This document shows positions 6,865-16,617 of a stretch of DNA of 59,264 bases, piece by piece. Below the pieces are notes generated by a model. It made no database searches, was not told where the DNA came from, and saw only the letters and a list, made by a program, of their open reading frames with translations. Within the stretch, counting starts at the first letter, position 1. Each line of letters begins with the position of its first letter. Both the position numbers and the translations under genes were made by a program. Source of the DNA: Devosia sp. (GTDB lineage: Bacteria > Pseudomonadota > Alphaproteobacteria > Rhizobiales > Devosiaceae); contig NZ_JAUYGL010000024.1 in assembly GCF_030689745.1 (NCBI RefSeq), positions 1 through 59,264 on the forward strand. Reading direction: 5' to 3'.

Positions 6865-7269
6865 CTAGAGCAGATCGCACAGGGCGGCGATCAATGGCGC
6901 GTCGGCCGGCGGCATGGGATAATCGCGCAGCGCCTGCGGGCGCACCCATTTGAGCGCGCTATGCTCCCGGGCCTGCGGCGTACCCTGCCATTTCCGGCAC
7001 ACATAGAGTGGCATCAACAGGTGAAATTTCTCGTAAGAGTGACTGGCAAATGAAACCGGTGCCAGGCAGGCGGTCTGGGTCGCTACACCCAGCTCTTCTT
7101 CCAGTTCGCGGATCAGCGCCGCTTCGGGCGTTTCTCCCGCTTCCACCTTGCCGCCAGGAAACTCCCAGAGCCCGGCCATGGCCTTGCCCTCGGGACGCCG
7201 CGCAATCAGCACCCGGCGATCCGCATCAACCAGCGCACAGGCAACGACCAGAAGTATCGATTGGCTCAT
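6865..7269 (-). CDS. mutT: MutT-type Nudix hydrolase (8-oxo-dGTP diphosphatase)
   Basis: 134 aa with a complete Nudix box, GGKVEAGETPEAALIRELEEELG (positions about 39-61, all catalytic Glu present), preceded by LWEFPGGK as in MutT. It sanitises oxidised guanine nucleotides, preventing A:T to C:G transversions. The start ATG overlaps the upstream GNAT gene stop (ATGA), giving an argJ-GNAT-mutT operon, an order common in Rhizobiales. Confidence 0.93.
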   Translation of the reverse strand: MSQSILLVVACALVDADRRVLIARRPEGKAMAGLWEFPGGKVEAGETPEAALIRELEEELGVATQTACLAPVSFASHSYEKFHLLMPLYVCRKWQGTPQAREHSALKWVRPQALRDYPMPPADAPLIAALCDLL

Positions 7270-8015
7270 GCGGTCCCCGGCAGTCGGTAATGATAGTCAT
7301 ATTGGTGGGCATAGCCCAGGCTCTGATAGAGCGCCTGCGCCCCCAGATTGTCCGCCTGCACATTGAGCGCGGCGACCCGCGCCCCGGCCGCATGGGCCCA
7401 GGCATGGCCGGTGCGCATCATGGCACCGGCATGGCCCTGGCGGCGCCGGCTGGCATCGGTCACCACATTGCCGGTAACGACAATGCCATCGGCGATGGCC
7501 ATCAGGGCGGTGGCGACCGGCGCGCCATCGTCATCATGAAGTACCACGCCGCAGGCTGCCACCGTCATCGCGGCCAGCAGCGCATCGAGCTTGCCGAGTC
7601 GTTCGTCATCATAGCCCGACAGCCGCTGCTGCACGGCGAGAAAGGCCGGATCGCGCACCTTGTAGATCTGTCCGCGCGGATCGGGTTCGCCGGCCGCAAG
7701 CTGCATGGCAAAGAGATAGCTCGCGTCGATGCTCCGCCAGCCCAAGCCATCCAGCGCGATGGCGAGGCCGGGGCCCGCCAGCGGCGTCATGCGGAAAACC
7801 GGCGGCAAACCGCGCGCCGAGAACCAGTCCACGGCATTGGCGATGCGGGCGTCAACGTCGCCTTCATCGCTCGGGTCGAGGCACTGCACCGAATTGGCCC
7901 GCTTGGTATAGCCATTGGCGGCGCGGCGCACCCAGCCGCCATCCCAGTCGACTTCGATACCGGGCCAGGCGGCGAGCCCGGCGCGTTCAAGAACGCTCGC
8001 GTCAGGCAGGCCCAT
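7266..8015 (-). CDS. GNAT-family N-acetyltransferase
   Basis: 249 aa. The C-terminal half holds the GNAT fold: acetyl-CoA-binding loop VVTDASRRRQGHAGAMM and the NVQADNLGAQALYQSLGY segment that closes the fold. The N-terminal half is a degenerate GNAT-like domain. The substrate is unknown. It lies 2 bp after argJ and overlaps mutT by 4 bp. The surrounding arginine gene does not prove an arginine role. Confidence 0.85.
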   Translation of the reverse strand: MGLPDASVLERAGLAAWPGIEVDWDGGWVRRAANGYTKRANSVQCLDPSDEGDVDARIANAVDWFSARGLPPVFRMTPLAGPGLAIALDGLGWRSIDASYLFAMQLAAGEPDPRGQIYKVRDPAFLAVQQRLSGYDDERLGKLDALLAAMTVAACGVVLHDDDGAPVATALMAIADGIVVTGNVVTDASRRRQGHAGAMMRTGHAWAHAAGARVAALNVQADNLGAQALYQSLGYAHQYDYHYRLPGTA

Positions 8016-8017
8016 GG

Positions 8018-9253
8018 CTAGCTCCGGTAATCGCCATTGATGGTGATGTAACCATGGGTCAGGTCGCAGGTGTAGACGGTCGCCTTGCCGGTGCCGAGCC
8101 CCAGGCTGGCCGTGATCTCGATCTCCTCGCCCCGCATATAGGCGCTGGTGGCGGCTTCATCATAGATCGGCGCGCGTTCACCATCCCTGGCCACCAGCAG
8201 GTCGCCAAAGCGGATCGCCAGCCTGTCGCGGTCAGCTGGCTCGCCCGCCTTGCCCACCGCCATCACCACGCGCCCCCAATTGGCGTCTTCCCCGGCAATG
8301 GCCGTCTTGACCAGCGGCGAGTCGGCGATCGACTTGGCGATGCGGAAGGCGCTGGCGTCAGTCACCGCGCCCTCGACATGAATGCAGACCTGCTTGGTGG
8401 CGCCTTCGCCATCGCGCACCACCTGAATGGCCAGGTCGAACAGCACATCGCGCAGCGCTTCGCCGAAGACCTCCGCACGCGGATCATCGAGACTCTCGAT
8501 CGGCTCGACCGCCGCCTTGCCGGTGGCAAAGGCCAGAAGCGTGTCCGAGGTGGAGGTGTCGCTATCGACCGTGATGGCATTGAAGCTGGTGGCGACATGG
8601 CGGGCCAGCAGCGCCTGCAGCACCGGGGCGGCAATCGGCATGTCGGTGACCACAAAGCTGAGCATGGTGGCCATGTCCGGCGCGATCATCCCCGATCCCT
8701 TGGCAATGCCGTTGATCTTGACCTCGACCCCGTCGATCTCGAGAATCGCGCCATTGAGCTTGGGAAAGGTGTCGGTGGTCATGATCGCCTTGGCTGGGTC
8801 CATCCAGGGCGTCGTGCCGAGCTGCGTCGCCATGCTGTCGAGCACGCCGGCAAATTTGTTGGCGTCGAGCGGCTCGCCGATCACCCCGGTGGAGGCCAGA
8901 AAGATCTCGTCCGTCGAGCAGCCCAGTGCCTTGGCGGCAAAATCGGCCGTCAGCTGCACGCTGGCGGCGCCCCTGGCGCCAGTAAAGGCATTGGCATTGC
9001 CCGAATTGACCACGAGGCCCCGGGCCAGGCCACCCGCCAGCTTGGCCTTGCACCAATCCACCGCCGCCGAGGAGCATTTCGACCTGGTGAGAACGCCAGC
9101 GACAGTGGTGCCGGCGTCGAACGCCATCAGCAGCACATCGGTGCGGTTCTGGTATTTGATGCCCGCTGCAGCCGTGACAAAGCGCACGCCGGCTATGGCC
9201 GGCAGGTCCGGATAAGATTTGGGGGCGAGCGGGGAAACCGGATGGGCAGCCAT
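8018..9253 (-). CDS. argJ: Bifunctional glutamate N-acetyltransferase / amino-acid acetyltransferase
   Basis: 411 aa from ATG 9253. ArgJ transfers acetyl from N-acetylornithine to glutamate, closing the cyclic arginine pathway, and in some species also acetylates glutamate from acetyl-CoA. The protein self-cleaves before Thr in MATMLSF, here Thr196, giving alpha and beta chains. Other conserved segments are [17 protein letters not shown] and the C-terminal [11 protein letters not shown]. It heads the operon with GNAT and mutT. A longer frame exists upstream of 9253 but is not family-like. Confidence 0.96.
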   Translation of the reverse strand: MAAHPVSPLAPKSYPDLPAIAGVRFVTAAAGIKYQNRTDVLLMAFDAGTTVAGVLTRSKCSSAAVDWCKAKLAGGLARGLVVNSGNANAFTGARGAASVQLTADFAAKALGCSTDEIFLASTGVIGEPLDANKFAGVLDSMATQLGTTPWMDPAKAIMTTDTFPKLNGAILEIDGVEVKINGIAKGSGMIAPDMATMLSFVVTDMPIAAPVLQALLARHVATSFNAITVDSDTSTSDTLLAFATGKAAVEPIESLDDPRAEVFGEALRDVLFDLAIQVVRDGEGATKQVCIHVEGAVTDASAFRIAKSIADSPLVKTAIAGEDANWGRVVMAVGKAGEPADRDRLAIRFGDLLVARDGERAPIYDEAATSAYMRGEEIEITASLGLGTGKATVYTCDLTHGYITINGDYRS

Positions 9254-9374
9254 GGTGAAGTCCTCATGCGACGTGGCAAGGGTTTGCCCGAAACGTACGG
9301 CAATCGCAAGACATGCCAAAGCGCCGCCTGTAGTGCGGTTGTCGTTTTGTCAGGGTTCGCTCTGGCTAGAGCGA

Positions 9375-9434
9375 TGGTGGCGAGGCGCTTGCCTCGATCA
9401 ATTGTTAGAGTGTGAGGCAATTGCCTCGCCACCA
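9375..9434. repeat. Long inverted repeat (21-bp arms)
   Basis: TGGTGGCGAGGCGCTTGCCTC (9375-9395) and GAGGCAATTGCCTCGCCACCA (9414-9434) are complementary at 19 of 21 positions around an 18-nt loop. The short GAGGC/GCCTC units recur within each arm. No T-run follows. It could be a REP- or MITE-like element. Confidence 0.7.
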
Positions 9435-9657
9435 TATCGGGATTTTTTGCAGGTCCGGTTCAGGCGGTACCACTATTGCAGGCCCGGCTGCCGAGTTTCC
9501 AACCCGCACGAGGAAGGCGACCCCTCCTCCCCGACAATTCCCACGACCATCACTCGTCATGACTGGGCTCTGACGTGGGCAACGTGGAACAGTATGCAGC
9601 AGGTGAAGCTGGCGGGGACAAGTTTTATCGAGGGACGAAATCTGCCCGGTCGCCGGG

Positions 9658-9688
9658 CGTCACCCTCGGGTCAAGCCCGAGGGTGACG
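9658..9688. repeat. Dispersed intergenic palindrome, copy 1
   Basis: CGTCACCCTCGGG and CCCGAGGGTGACG form a perfect 13-bp stem around TCAAG. An inverted copy lies at 10734-10764, so the TetR module between them is flanked by opposing copies. Confidence 0.8.
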
Positions 9689-9766
9689 ATCGAGTGCGGG
9701 AGGGACCAAAGGCCCCAGGCGCCGGAATGGCGGATGCGCTCCCGGCGTAGCGATGGCTGGAGGTCG

Positions 9767-10012
9767 TCAGGCCGTCGCGGCAGTGGATTTCCTCTTGCCG
9801 GCGATGAAGGCGCCGAAATACCGGCTGATGAAGGGCACGATCAGCATGACGATGGTGGTGGCCATGAAGGGGACCAGCACCAGGCTGCGCTGCCACATTT
9901 CCCAGCCGGGGGTCAGCGGCATCAGGATGTAGAGATAGAGGGTGACGATGGGATAGACGGCCAGGCTCATGACCAGTGCCATGCGCAGCCTGGAGGCAAG
10001 GGAGGGTTGCAT
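9767..10012 (-). CDS. Small two-TM membrane protein, possibly DUF2798
   Basis: 81 aa with two predicted membrane helices (ALVMSLAVYPIVTLYLYIL and LVLVPFMATTIVMLIVPFI) separated by a short polar loop and ending in a basic tail. The layout and the RSLVLVPFM motif resemble DUF2798, but I am not certain. A strong AGGAG site precedes ATG 10012. It is divergent from a TetR gene with a 40-bp palindrome between, so it is the likely repressed target. Confidence 0.7.
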   Translation of the reverse strand: MQPSLASRLRMALVMSLAVYPIVTLYLYILMPLTPGWEMWQRSLVLVPFMATTIVMLIVPFISRYFGAFIAGKRKSTAATA

Positions 10013-10029
10013 TTACGATGCTCCTAATA

Positions 10030-10069
10030 GAAACGGTACGTTCCGTTACGTATCGGAACGGCACGTTTC
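10030..10069. promoter_or_regulatory. 40-bp palindromic TetR operator
   Basis: Two 17-nt arms (10030-10046 and 10053-10069), each starting GAAACG on its own strand and including GTTCCG, flank a 6-nt palindromic centre TACGTA. Symmetry is exact about 10049.5 with a few mismatches. It lies between divergent start codons and probably overlaps both promoters. Confidence 0.75.
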
Positions 10070-10114
10070 GTTCAAGTGCTTTCTTTCGCGTTTCTTTTGA
10101 CCCATATTGGGGCC

Positions 10115-10711
10115 ATGAACGAAGACACCAACGAGCGCCGCCGGTCTATCGGCGCACGCCGCAACCCCGAGACGGAACAGGCCATTCTCGAAGCCGCCGA
10201 GGCGATCATGGCCGAGGAGGGGATCGCCGGCTTCTCCATCGACGCCGTGGCCAGGCGGGCGCGGGCGGGAAAGCCGACCATCTACAAGTGGTGGCCGGGC
10301 AAGACGGCCTTGCTGCTTGACGTCTATCACCGGCACAAGCCCGCCTCGGTTCATATGGATACGGGCACCGTGGAGGGTGACGTGTTCGCCTTCCTGACCG
10401 GGGTGTTTGCTCATTGGGGCGATACCGGCGCGGGACAGGTGTTTCGCTTCGTGATTGCCGAAGCGCAGCGCGACGCGGTGGCGGCGGCGGCGCTGGCTGA
10501 ATATTCAGCGGAGCGGCGCATCCAGAGCGGGAGAGTTTTCCAGCGCGGCGTCGAGCGGGGCGAGTTGCGCTCCGATGTCGATGTGGGGCTGTGTGCGGAC
10601 ATGCTGGCCGGGTTCATCTGGCAGCGGCTGCTGACCGGGCGGATCGAGCGCGATCCTGAACAGTTGCGGCTGGTGGCGCGGCAGATGGTGCAGGGGCTGC
10701 TGGCGCCCTAG
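10115..10711 (+). CDS. TetR/AcrR-family transcriptional regulator
   Basis: 198 aa from ATG 10115. The N-terminal HTH is typical: AILEAAEAIMAEEGIAGFSI then DAVARRARAGKPTIYKWWPGK, the YKWWPGK recognition-helix variant being common in TetR proteins with a TetR_C_11-like ligand domain. The rest is helical. It probably represses the divergent two-TM gene and itself through the palindrome at 10030-10069. The ligand is unknown. The module interrupts the ppiC-argJ neighbourhood. Confidence 0.92.
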   Translation: MNEDTNERRRSIGARRNPETEQAILEAAEAIMAEEGIAGFSIDAVARRARAGKPTIYKWWPGKTALLLDVYHRHKPASVHMDTGTVEGDVFAFLTGVFAHWGDTGAGQVFRFVIAEAQRDAVAAAALAEYSAERRIQSGRVFQRGVERGELRSDVDVGLCADMLAGFIWQRLLTGRIERDPEQLRLVARQMVQGLLAP

Positions 10712-10733
10712 CGCGGCGCCAATGGCCACCGGA

Positions 10734-10764
10734 CGTCACCCTCGGGCTTGACGCGGGGGTGACG
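10734..10764. repeat. Dispersed intergenic palindrome, copy 2 (inverted)
   Basis: CGTCACCCTCGGG, loop CTTGA, then CGCGGGGGTGACG with two mismatches in the right arm. The loop is the reverse complement of copy 1, so the copies face opposite ways around 9767-10711. Confidence 0.8.
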
Positions 10765-10800
10765 ATCCGGAGTAGCGGCGACGTGCGGTGTCGTCAGCGC

Positions 10801-11739
10801 TTACTGCGCCGGCGCCTCGCCGGCGGTCGCTTCGGTTTCGGTCTGTGCCGCAACAGCGGCGGCCAGATCGGCATCAGGAATGTCGATCGCCACCCCTTCC
10901 ATCAGCCTTGCGACGGTGTCGTCAAAGCTGGTCATCAGCAATTGCTGCTGCAGCTGCGGGGCCAACTGCTCAAATGTCGGCGGCGCTGACTGGCGCTTTT
11001 CTTCCAGACGAATGACATGCCAGCCGAACTGGCTCTCCACCGGCTCGGACACCTGGCCGATATCGCTCAGCCCATAGGCCGCCGTCTCGAACGGCGCCAC
11101 CATCATGCCCTTGCTGAAAAAGCCCAGATCGCCGCCATTGGCAGCGCCCGGATCGATCGACTTTTCCTTGGCCAGCTCGGCGAAATCGGCGCCGCCGTCA
11201 AGCTGCTCCTTGATCGCCTTGGCTTCGTCTTCGCTTGGCACCAGAATGTGGCTGGCCCGGATTTCCTCGGTCGGCTGGAAATCGGCGACGCTCTTGTCAT
11301 AGGCTGCCCGCACCGCCTCTTCAGTGATGCCCTTGGCAATGGTATCGGCAAAATAGGCGCGGCGCAGCGAACGATCCTTGAGATAGTCGAGGCGCTGCTG
11401 GAACAGCGGCGTATCGGCCATGCCGGCGTCGGCACCGGCCTTGGCCATCACCTTCATGTCGATCAGCACCCGCAACAGGAACGGCTTGCGCTGCGCGGGC
11501 GGCATCTGCTGCAGTTCCTGGCTCAGATCTTCAGCAGCAAAGCCCAGATCAGCCTCGGTGATCGGGGCACCATCAACGGTGGCTACCACGGCTTCGGGCG
11601 ACACTGCGGCCGGTGCGGCATCCTGAGCCGGTGCAGCTGGTGCGGCATCCTGCGCCAGAACCGGGGTCAGCGCCGTCGCCGCCACCATGGTGGCAATAAC
11701 GCTCGCGGTGCGGGCAAGGCGCAGGGGGGAAAACTTCAT
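10801..11739 (-). CDS. Periplasmic PpiC-type peptidyl-prolyl cis-trans isomerase
   Basis: 312 aa from ATG 11739 behind AAGGAG. A signal peptide ends near PVLAQD and is followed by a low-complexity Ala/Pro linker with a repeated DAAPAA unit. A SurA-like N-terminal chaperone region (ITEADLGFAAEDL) precedes a complete parvulin domain: IRASHILVPSEDEAKAI, LAKEKSIDPGAANGGDLGFFSKG and FGWHVIRLEEKR. It helps fold exported and outer-membrane proteins. It is divergent from secA, a pairing conserved in Rhizobiales and consistent with joint work in export. Confidence 0.92.
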   Translation of the reverse strand: MKFSPLRLARTASVIATMVAATALTPVLAQDAAPAAPAQDAAPAAVSPEAVVATVDGAPITEADLGFAAEDLSQELQQMPPAQRKPFLLRVLIDMKVMAKAGADAGMADTPLFQQRLDYLKDRSLRRAYFADTIAKGITEEAVRAAYDKSVADFQPTEEIRASHILVPSEDEAKAIKEQLDGGADFAELAKEKSIDPGAANGGDLGFFSKGMMVAPFETAAYGLSDIGQVSEPVESQFGWHVIRLEEKRQSAPPTFEQLAPQLQQQLLMTSFDDTVARLMEGVAIDIPDADLAAAVAAQTETEATAGEAPAQ

Positions 11740-12116
11740 CAGGTCGATCTCCTTGGCCGGTGCCAACGGGCAGCGTCCCGGCGTATTGATGGCTGGCAAA
11801 CAGGTGCCACTATATAGTCGGGTGACTGGCTGACACGACAAGGGGGCCAAATTGCGCCACAGGCCATTTTGTCAGCAACCAAAGCGGGCAAAGCACCATT
11901 TCGGTCCGGTTTTCGGCAGGCCAAAACAGGTGTGGCTGATTTCGGCGACGTTGACAAGACAGGGGCCCGCTCTTACATCTCACGCGCTTTTCCGTCGCTC
12001 GGCGGGGATACATGAATTCAAAGCCGGAAAGGCTTTCTCATCGCGCTGACGATGGCCTGGCGGAGCCTGTCCGCTTCCCCAACCGCGCCCCGATGAGTCA
12101 TCGAAGGACCTGACAT
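11740..12116. other. Divergent promoter region of ppiC and secA
   Basis: About 377 bp. On the plus strand TTGACA at 11951 with TACATC 17 bp later is the best promoter candidate for secA, though the -10 is poor. A small hairpin AAAGCC-GGAA-AGGCTTT at about 12021-12037 lies in the predicted secA leader. No gene is apparent. Confidence 0.4.
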
Positions 12117-14873
12117 ATGGCACTTGCTGCGCTCGCCCGGCGGATTTTCGGGTCTACCTCCGATCGGCACGTCAAGCGGTACCACGGCAAGGTTGCCGCC
12201 ATCAACGCGCTGGAGACAGAACTCGAGCAACTCAGCGACGAAGCGCTGCAGGCCCGCACTGCCCAGTTCAAGCAGCAACTTGAACAGGGCGCCGATCTTG
12301 ACGATCTGATTGTCCCCGCTTTCGCCACCGTGCGCGAAGCGTCCAAGCGCGTGCTCGGCATGCGCCATTTCGACGTGCAGTTGATCGGCGGCATGGTGAT
12401 GAATGAGCGCGGTATCGCCGAGATGCGTACCGGTGAAGGCAAGACCCTGGTGGCAACGCTGCCAATGTATCTCAACGCCCTGACCGGCAAGGGCGCCCAT
12501 CTGCTCACCGTCCACGACTATCTGTTCAAGCGCGACGCCGCCTGGATGGGCCATGTCTACAATTTCCACGGCCTGACCACCGTCACCATCGTGCATGGCA
12601 TGACCGATATGGAGCGCAAGGCCGCCTACGCCGCCGACATCACCTACGGCACCAATAACGAGCTCGGCTTCGACTATCTGCGCGACAATATGAAATATAC
12701 CCGCGAGCAGATGGTGCAGCGTGGCCATGTCTTCGCCATCGTCGATGAGGTGGACTCCATCCTGATCGACGAGGCGCGCACACCCCTGATCATCTCGGGC
12801 CCCTCGGAAGACCGCTCCACGCTCTACACCACGCTTGATGCCCTGATGCCGATCATCGAGGAGGGTGATTTCGAGCTCGACGAAAAACAGCGCGCCGCCA
12901 CCTTTACCGATGCCGGCATCGAAAAGCTCGAGGCCCGGCTGGCCGCCGACGGCCTGCTCAAGGGCGATTCCATGTATGACGTGGAAAACGTCGCCCTGGT
13001 GCACCACGCCAATTCGGCCCTGCGCGCCCACAAGCTGTTCCGCAAGGACAAGGACTACATCGTCCGCGACACGCCTGAGGGCGGTGAAGTGGTGATCATT
13101 GATGAGTTCTCGGGCCGCATGATGCCGGGCCGCCGCTATTCGGAAGGCCTGCACCAGGCCCTCGAAGCCAAGGAACACGTCAAGATCCAGCCGGAAAACC
13201 AGACCCTGGCCTCGATCACCTTCCAGAACTATTTCCGCCTCTATGAAAAGCTTGCCGGCATGACCGGTACGGCAGCCACCGAGGCCGAGGAATTCGCCGA
13301 CATCTACAAGCTCGACGTGGTGACCATCCCCACCAACCTGCCGGTGATGCGCGTCGATGATGAAGACGCCATCTTCCGCACCGCCGAGGAGAAATTCGAC
13401 GCCATCGCCACGCTGATCAAGGAATGCCAGGATCGCAACCAGCCCGTACTGGTCGGCACCACCTCGATCGAGAAGTCGGAAATGCTGGCCGACCTGCTGC
13501 GCAAGAAGAATGTCGGCAGCATGAACGTGCTCAATGCCCGTCATCATGAGCAGGAAGCCTTCATCGTCGCCGATGCCGGCCTGCCCGGCGCCATCACCAT
13601 CGCCACCAATATGGCTGGTCGCGGCACCGATATCCAGCTTGGCGGCAATCTCGAAATGCGCATCGAGCGCGAAACCGCGGGCCTCGAAGGGGAAGCCCGC
13701 GAGGCCAAGATCGCCGATATCAAAACCACCATCGCCGCCGACAAGGCCAAGGCGCTGGCCGCTGGCGGGCTGATGGTGATCGGTACCGAGCGCCATGAAA
13801 GCCGCCGCATCGACAACCAGTTGCGCGGCCGTTCCGGCCGTCAGGGCGACCCGGGCCATTCGGCCTTCTTCCTGAGTCTGCAGGACGATCTGATGCGCAT
13901 CTTCCCGGTCGAAAGCATGGATTCCATGCTCGGCAAGCTGGGGCTCGAACAGGGCGAATCGATCACCCATCCCTGGGTGTCCAAGGCCATCGAACGCGCG
14001 CAGGGCAAGGTGGAAGCCCGCAATTTCGACATCCGCAAGAACATCCTGAAATATGACGACGTGATGAACGATCAGCGCAAGGTGATCTTCGAGCAGCGTC
14101 TCGAAATGATGGACGCCGAGGACATCAGCGAGATCGTCATCGATATGCGGCACGACGTGATCGACAACATCGTCGCCAAGGCCATTCCACCCCGCTCCTA
14201 TCCCGAGCAGTGGAAGGCCGAGCAATTGCAGGCCGCCGCCAAGACCTATCTCAATATCGACGTGCCGGTGAGCGAATGGGTCGCCGAGGAAGGGATTGAT
14301 GCCGAGACGGTCACCCAGCGCCTGATCGAAGCCGCCGATGCCCAGACCGCCGCCAAGGAGGCGCGCACCATTGCCGCCATGCAGGCAGCCGGCTCGGCCA
14401 ATCCGGCCGTCATGCGCCAGGTGGAAAAATCCATCGTGCTGCAATCGATCGACGGGCTGTGGCGCGAACATCTGGTGACGCTCGACCATCTCTCCAAGGT
14501 GGTGGGTTGGCGCGGCATTGCCCAGCGCGATCCGCTCACCGAATACAAGCAGGAAGCCTATGAGCTGTTCCAGAGCCTGCTGGAAAACCTGCGCGAGCTG
14601 GTGACGACCCAGCTCAGTCATGTCGAGCTGCAGCCGCGCCCGGTAGCACCGCCCGCGCCTGACCTGACTGGCCTGCGCGAGACCCATATCGACCCGCTGA
14701 CCGGCGAGAACGACGCAAGCGGCGACGACACCGTCTACGACGCCGTGGCGGGCGCCGACAGCGATGCCGCGCTGCGGCCGGTTGATCCCAAGCTGCTGGT
14801 TGGCGTGGCCCGCAACGCCCCCTGCCCCTGTGGCTCGGGCAAGAAGTTCAAGCACTGCCACGGCCAGTTCTAG
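12117..14873 (+). CDS. secA: Preprotein translocase ATPase SecA
   Basis: 918 aa, a normal alphaproteobacterial length. SecA drives unfolded preproteins through SecYEG by ATP hydrolysis. The first helicase domain has the Walker A-type motif MRTGEGKTL near residue 103 and Walker B-type [16 protein letters not shown]; the preprotein cross-linking domain follows, then the second helicase domain with [14 protein letters not shown] and [20 protein letters not shown]. The C-terminus ends in the SecB/lipid-binding zinc motif [17 protein letters not shown] 12117 follows a purine-rich AAGGACCTG. An intrinsic terminator is at 14892. Confidence 0.98.
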   Translation: MALAALARRIFGSTSDRHVKRYHGKVAAINALETELEQLSDEALQARTAQFKQQLEQGADLDDLIVPAFATVREASKRVLGMRHFDVQLIGGMVMNERGIAEMRTGEGKTLVATLPMYLNALTGKGAHLLTVHDYLFKRDAAWMGHVYNFHGLTTVTIVHGMTDMERKAAYAADITYGTNNELGFDYLRDNMKYTREQMVQRGHVFAIVDEVDSILIDEARTPLIISGPSEDRSTLYTTLDALMPIIEEGDFELDEKQRAATFTDAGIEKLEARLAADGLLKGDSMYDVENVALVHHANSALRAHKLFRKDKDYIVRDTPEGGEVVIIDEFSGRMMPGRRYSEGLHQALEAKEHVKIQPENQTLASITFQNYFRLYEKLAGMTGTAATEAEEFADIYKLDVVTIPTNLPVMRVDDEDAIFRTAEEKFDAIATLIKECQDRNQPVLVGTTSIEKSEMLADLLRKKNVGSMNVLNARHHEQEAFIVADAGLPGAITIATNMAGRGTDIQLGGNLEMRIERETAGLEGEAREAKIADIKTTIAADKAKALAAGGLMVIGTERHESRRIDNQLRGRSGRQGDPGHSAFFLSLQDDLMRIFPVESMDSMLGKLGLEQGESITHPWVSKAIERAQGKVEARNFDIRKNILKYDDVMNDQRKVIFEQRLEMMDAEDISEIVIDMRHDVIDNIVAKAIPPRSYPEQWKAEQLQAAAKTYLNIDVPVSEWVAEEGIDAETVTQRLIEAADAQTAAKEARTIAAMQAAGSANPAVMRQVEKSIVLQSIDGLWREHLVTLDHLSKVVGWRGIAQRDPLTEYKQEAYELFQSLLENLRELVTTQLSHVELQPRPVAPPAPDLTGLRETHIDPLTGENDASGDDTVYDAVAGADSDAALRPVDPKLLVGVARNAPCPCGSGKKFKHCHGQF

Positions 14874-14891
14874 CCGCAGGCTGCGATAGTC

Positions 14892-14922
14892 AAAGGCCCG
14901 GGAGCGATCTCGGGCCTTTTTT
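14892..14922 (+). terminator. Rho-independent terminator of secA
   Basis: AAAGGCCCG and CGGGCCTTT form a 9-bp stem followed by a run of T, 18 bp after the secA stop. Confidence 0.9.
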
Positions 14923-14942
14923 ATGTGTCGCTCGGCAAGCGC

Positions 14943-16301
14943 CTAGACCAGCGCGGTGATGGTTTTCTTCTTCCACACCAGCATGTACCAGGCGCCCTGC
15001 AGCACCATCATCATGGTGAAGCTGGCGGCATAGGCCACCCAGATTCCGGTCAGTCCCAGGCTGGTCTGGCTCAGCCAGATGGCGCCCGGCAGCTCAATGC
15101 CCAAAATGCAGGCCAGCGACAGCACCATGGGCGCCAGCACCGTGCCGCTGGAACGCATCACCCCCGAGAACACGACGCTCCAGCCAAAGGCGATGACGCT
15201 CCACAGCACCACATGCAGCAGCGTCGCGGTCATCTCGATCACCGCCGGATCGGTGATGAACAGCGCCACCAGATGCCCGCTGAACAGATAGGCCAGCAGC
15301 ACCAGCGTGCCGGTGATGATACCATTGAGCAGCAGCGCCGTGCGGGTGATGGCCCCGAGCTGGTGGATCTGCCCGGCGCCGATCGCCTGCGCCCCGAATA
15401 TCGAGGCAGCAATGCCGATCGACATGGCCGGGAACTGCACATAGCTCATCACCTGCCCCAGGGCGCCATAGGCGGCCGTCGCGTCAGAACCGAAGCGGTT
15501 GACCAACCCGACAATGACGATACCCGCCACCGATGACACCACCATCTGCAGCCCTGCCGGCACGCCCAGCCGCAGGATCAGTCCAAGCAGCTTGAAGTCG
15601 GGTCGCAGCATGGCGCCCAGCAGCTGGGCATCAGGCGCCAGGGGCATCTTCCGCGCCCGCATGAAGAGGAACAGGAAGGTCAGCACGCTGGCAAAGCCGG
15701 CAATGAAGGCCACTGCCGCCGCATTGACCCCCAACTGCGGCAGGCCGAACCAGCCCAGGATCAGTGCCGGCGTCACCACCAGGGTAACGGCCAGCGACAG
15801 GATCAGCGCAAACAGCGGCGTCATGGTATCGCCAACGCCGCGCAGCACCGAGGTCACCACGATGAAAACAAAGAAGCCCGGCATGCCGATCAGCATGATG
15901 CGGGCATAGCCCACCGTCAGGGGCAGGATATTGGCCGGCACCCCCAGCAGGCCCATGATCTGCTCGGTCCACACCCCGCCGATCACCGCCACCACCAGCC
16001 CGAGCGCAATGGCGGTGACCAGCGTCGTACCGGCCACCTGCTTGACCTTGTCGAGTTTGCGCGCCCCCCAGGCCTGGCCGATCAGAATGGTCGACCCCGC
16101 CGACAGGCCGATGAGGAAACTGAGCAGGAAAAACAGGATCGGAAAGAAGGTGGCAACCGCCGCCAGCGCTTCGACACCGATCAGCTGCCCGATATAGATC
16201 GAACTGACCGTGCCAGAGAGCGCCTGCAGGATATTGGCCGCCATCAGCGGCACCAGGAAGCTGGCAAAGCGTTGCCACAGCGGCCGGGATTGGGGGATCA
16301 T
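14943..16301 (-). CDS. MATE-family efflux transporter
   Basis: 452 aa with about 12 hydrophobic segments. Family signatures include the N-terminal LMAANILQALSGTVSSIYIG, LSAGSTILIGQAWGA, and RIMLIGMPGFFVF with GVGDTMTPLF. MATE proteins export cationic drugs or metabolites using sodium or proton gradients. The substrate cannot be told from sequence. It converges with secA. Confidence 0.93.
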   Translation of the reverse strand: MIPQSRPLWQRFASFLVPLMAANILQALSGTVSSIYIGQLIGVEALAAVATFFPILFFLLSFLIGLSAGSTILIGQAWGARKLDKVKQVAGTTLVTAIALGLVVAVIGGVWTEQIMGLLGVPANILPLTVGYARIMLIGMPGFFVFIVVTSVLRGVGDTMTPLFALILSLAVTLVVTPALILGWFGLPQLGVNAAAVAFIAGFASVLTFLFLFMRARKMPLAPDAQLLGAMLRPDFKLLGLILRLGVPAGLQMVVSSVAGIVIVGLVNRFGSDATAAYGALGQVMSYVQFPAMSIGIAASIFGAQAIGAGQIHQLGAITRTALLLNGIITGTLVLLAYLFSGHLVALFITDPAVIEMTATLLHVVLWSVIAFGWSVVFSGVMRSSGTVLAPMVLSLACILGIELPGAIWLSQTSLGLTGIWVAYAASFTMMMVLQGAWYMLVWKKKTITALV

Positions 16302-16617
16302 CTGAACACTCCAGGAAATCGCTTGACCAGAAATCGCGTCATGATGCGCACCACATCACGGGCCCGGTTGCAAGCCGCCGCCAAACAGGGTTCGGGGCCG
16401 ATCCAGGGGCCACAGCGGCAGGCTGGGAGACGGGTGCGGGAGGCTTGAAAACGATACGGGCGCTGTCCTTAGGCCCGGGCCGCCTACCCGTCAATGCCCC
16501 ATTGCCGGTCCCGTTGCGGCGCCCCATCAGCGCCGGCAATGGCAGTGATCACCAGATGTCATCGCCGCACACCGATTTGCCGGTGCGCTCGCCGCCCCCG
16601 AACGCTATGGAAAGGCC
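16302..16617. other. Intergenic region between divergent MATE and azlC genes
   Basis: About 315 bp. GGAAAG just before 16618 is the azlC ribosome-binding site. I see no other gene, repeat or clear operator. Confidence 0.5.

Larger units (their letters stand above)
9254..9766. other. Intergenic region downstream of the two-TM gene and upstream of argJ
   Basis: About 510 bp with no supportable gene. It contains an extended inverted repeat (9375-9434) and one copy of a dispersed palindrome (9658-9688). The argJ promoter should lie at its left end. Confidence 0.6.

Noticed and set aside
8054-9415. A 453-codon plus-strand frame over argJ
   Set aside because: Antisense to an unambiguous argJ; Gly/Arg/His-rich translation is typical of shadow frames.
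12018-14861. A 947-codon open frame on the minus strand opposite secA
   Set aside because: It is an antisense shadow of a high-GC gene with strong codon bias. It has no ribosome-binding site or recognisable family, and secA itself is unambiguous.
14943-16301. Idea that the MATE gene belongs to a resistance island
   Set aside because: Composition and neighbours are ordinary; no mobile genes or repeats flank it.
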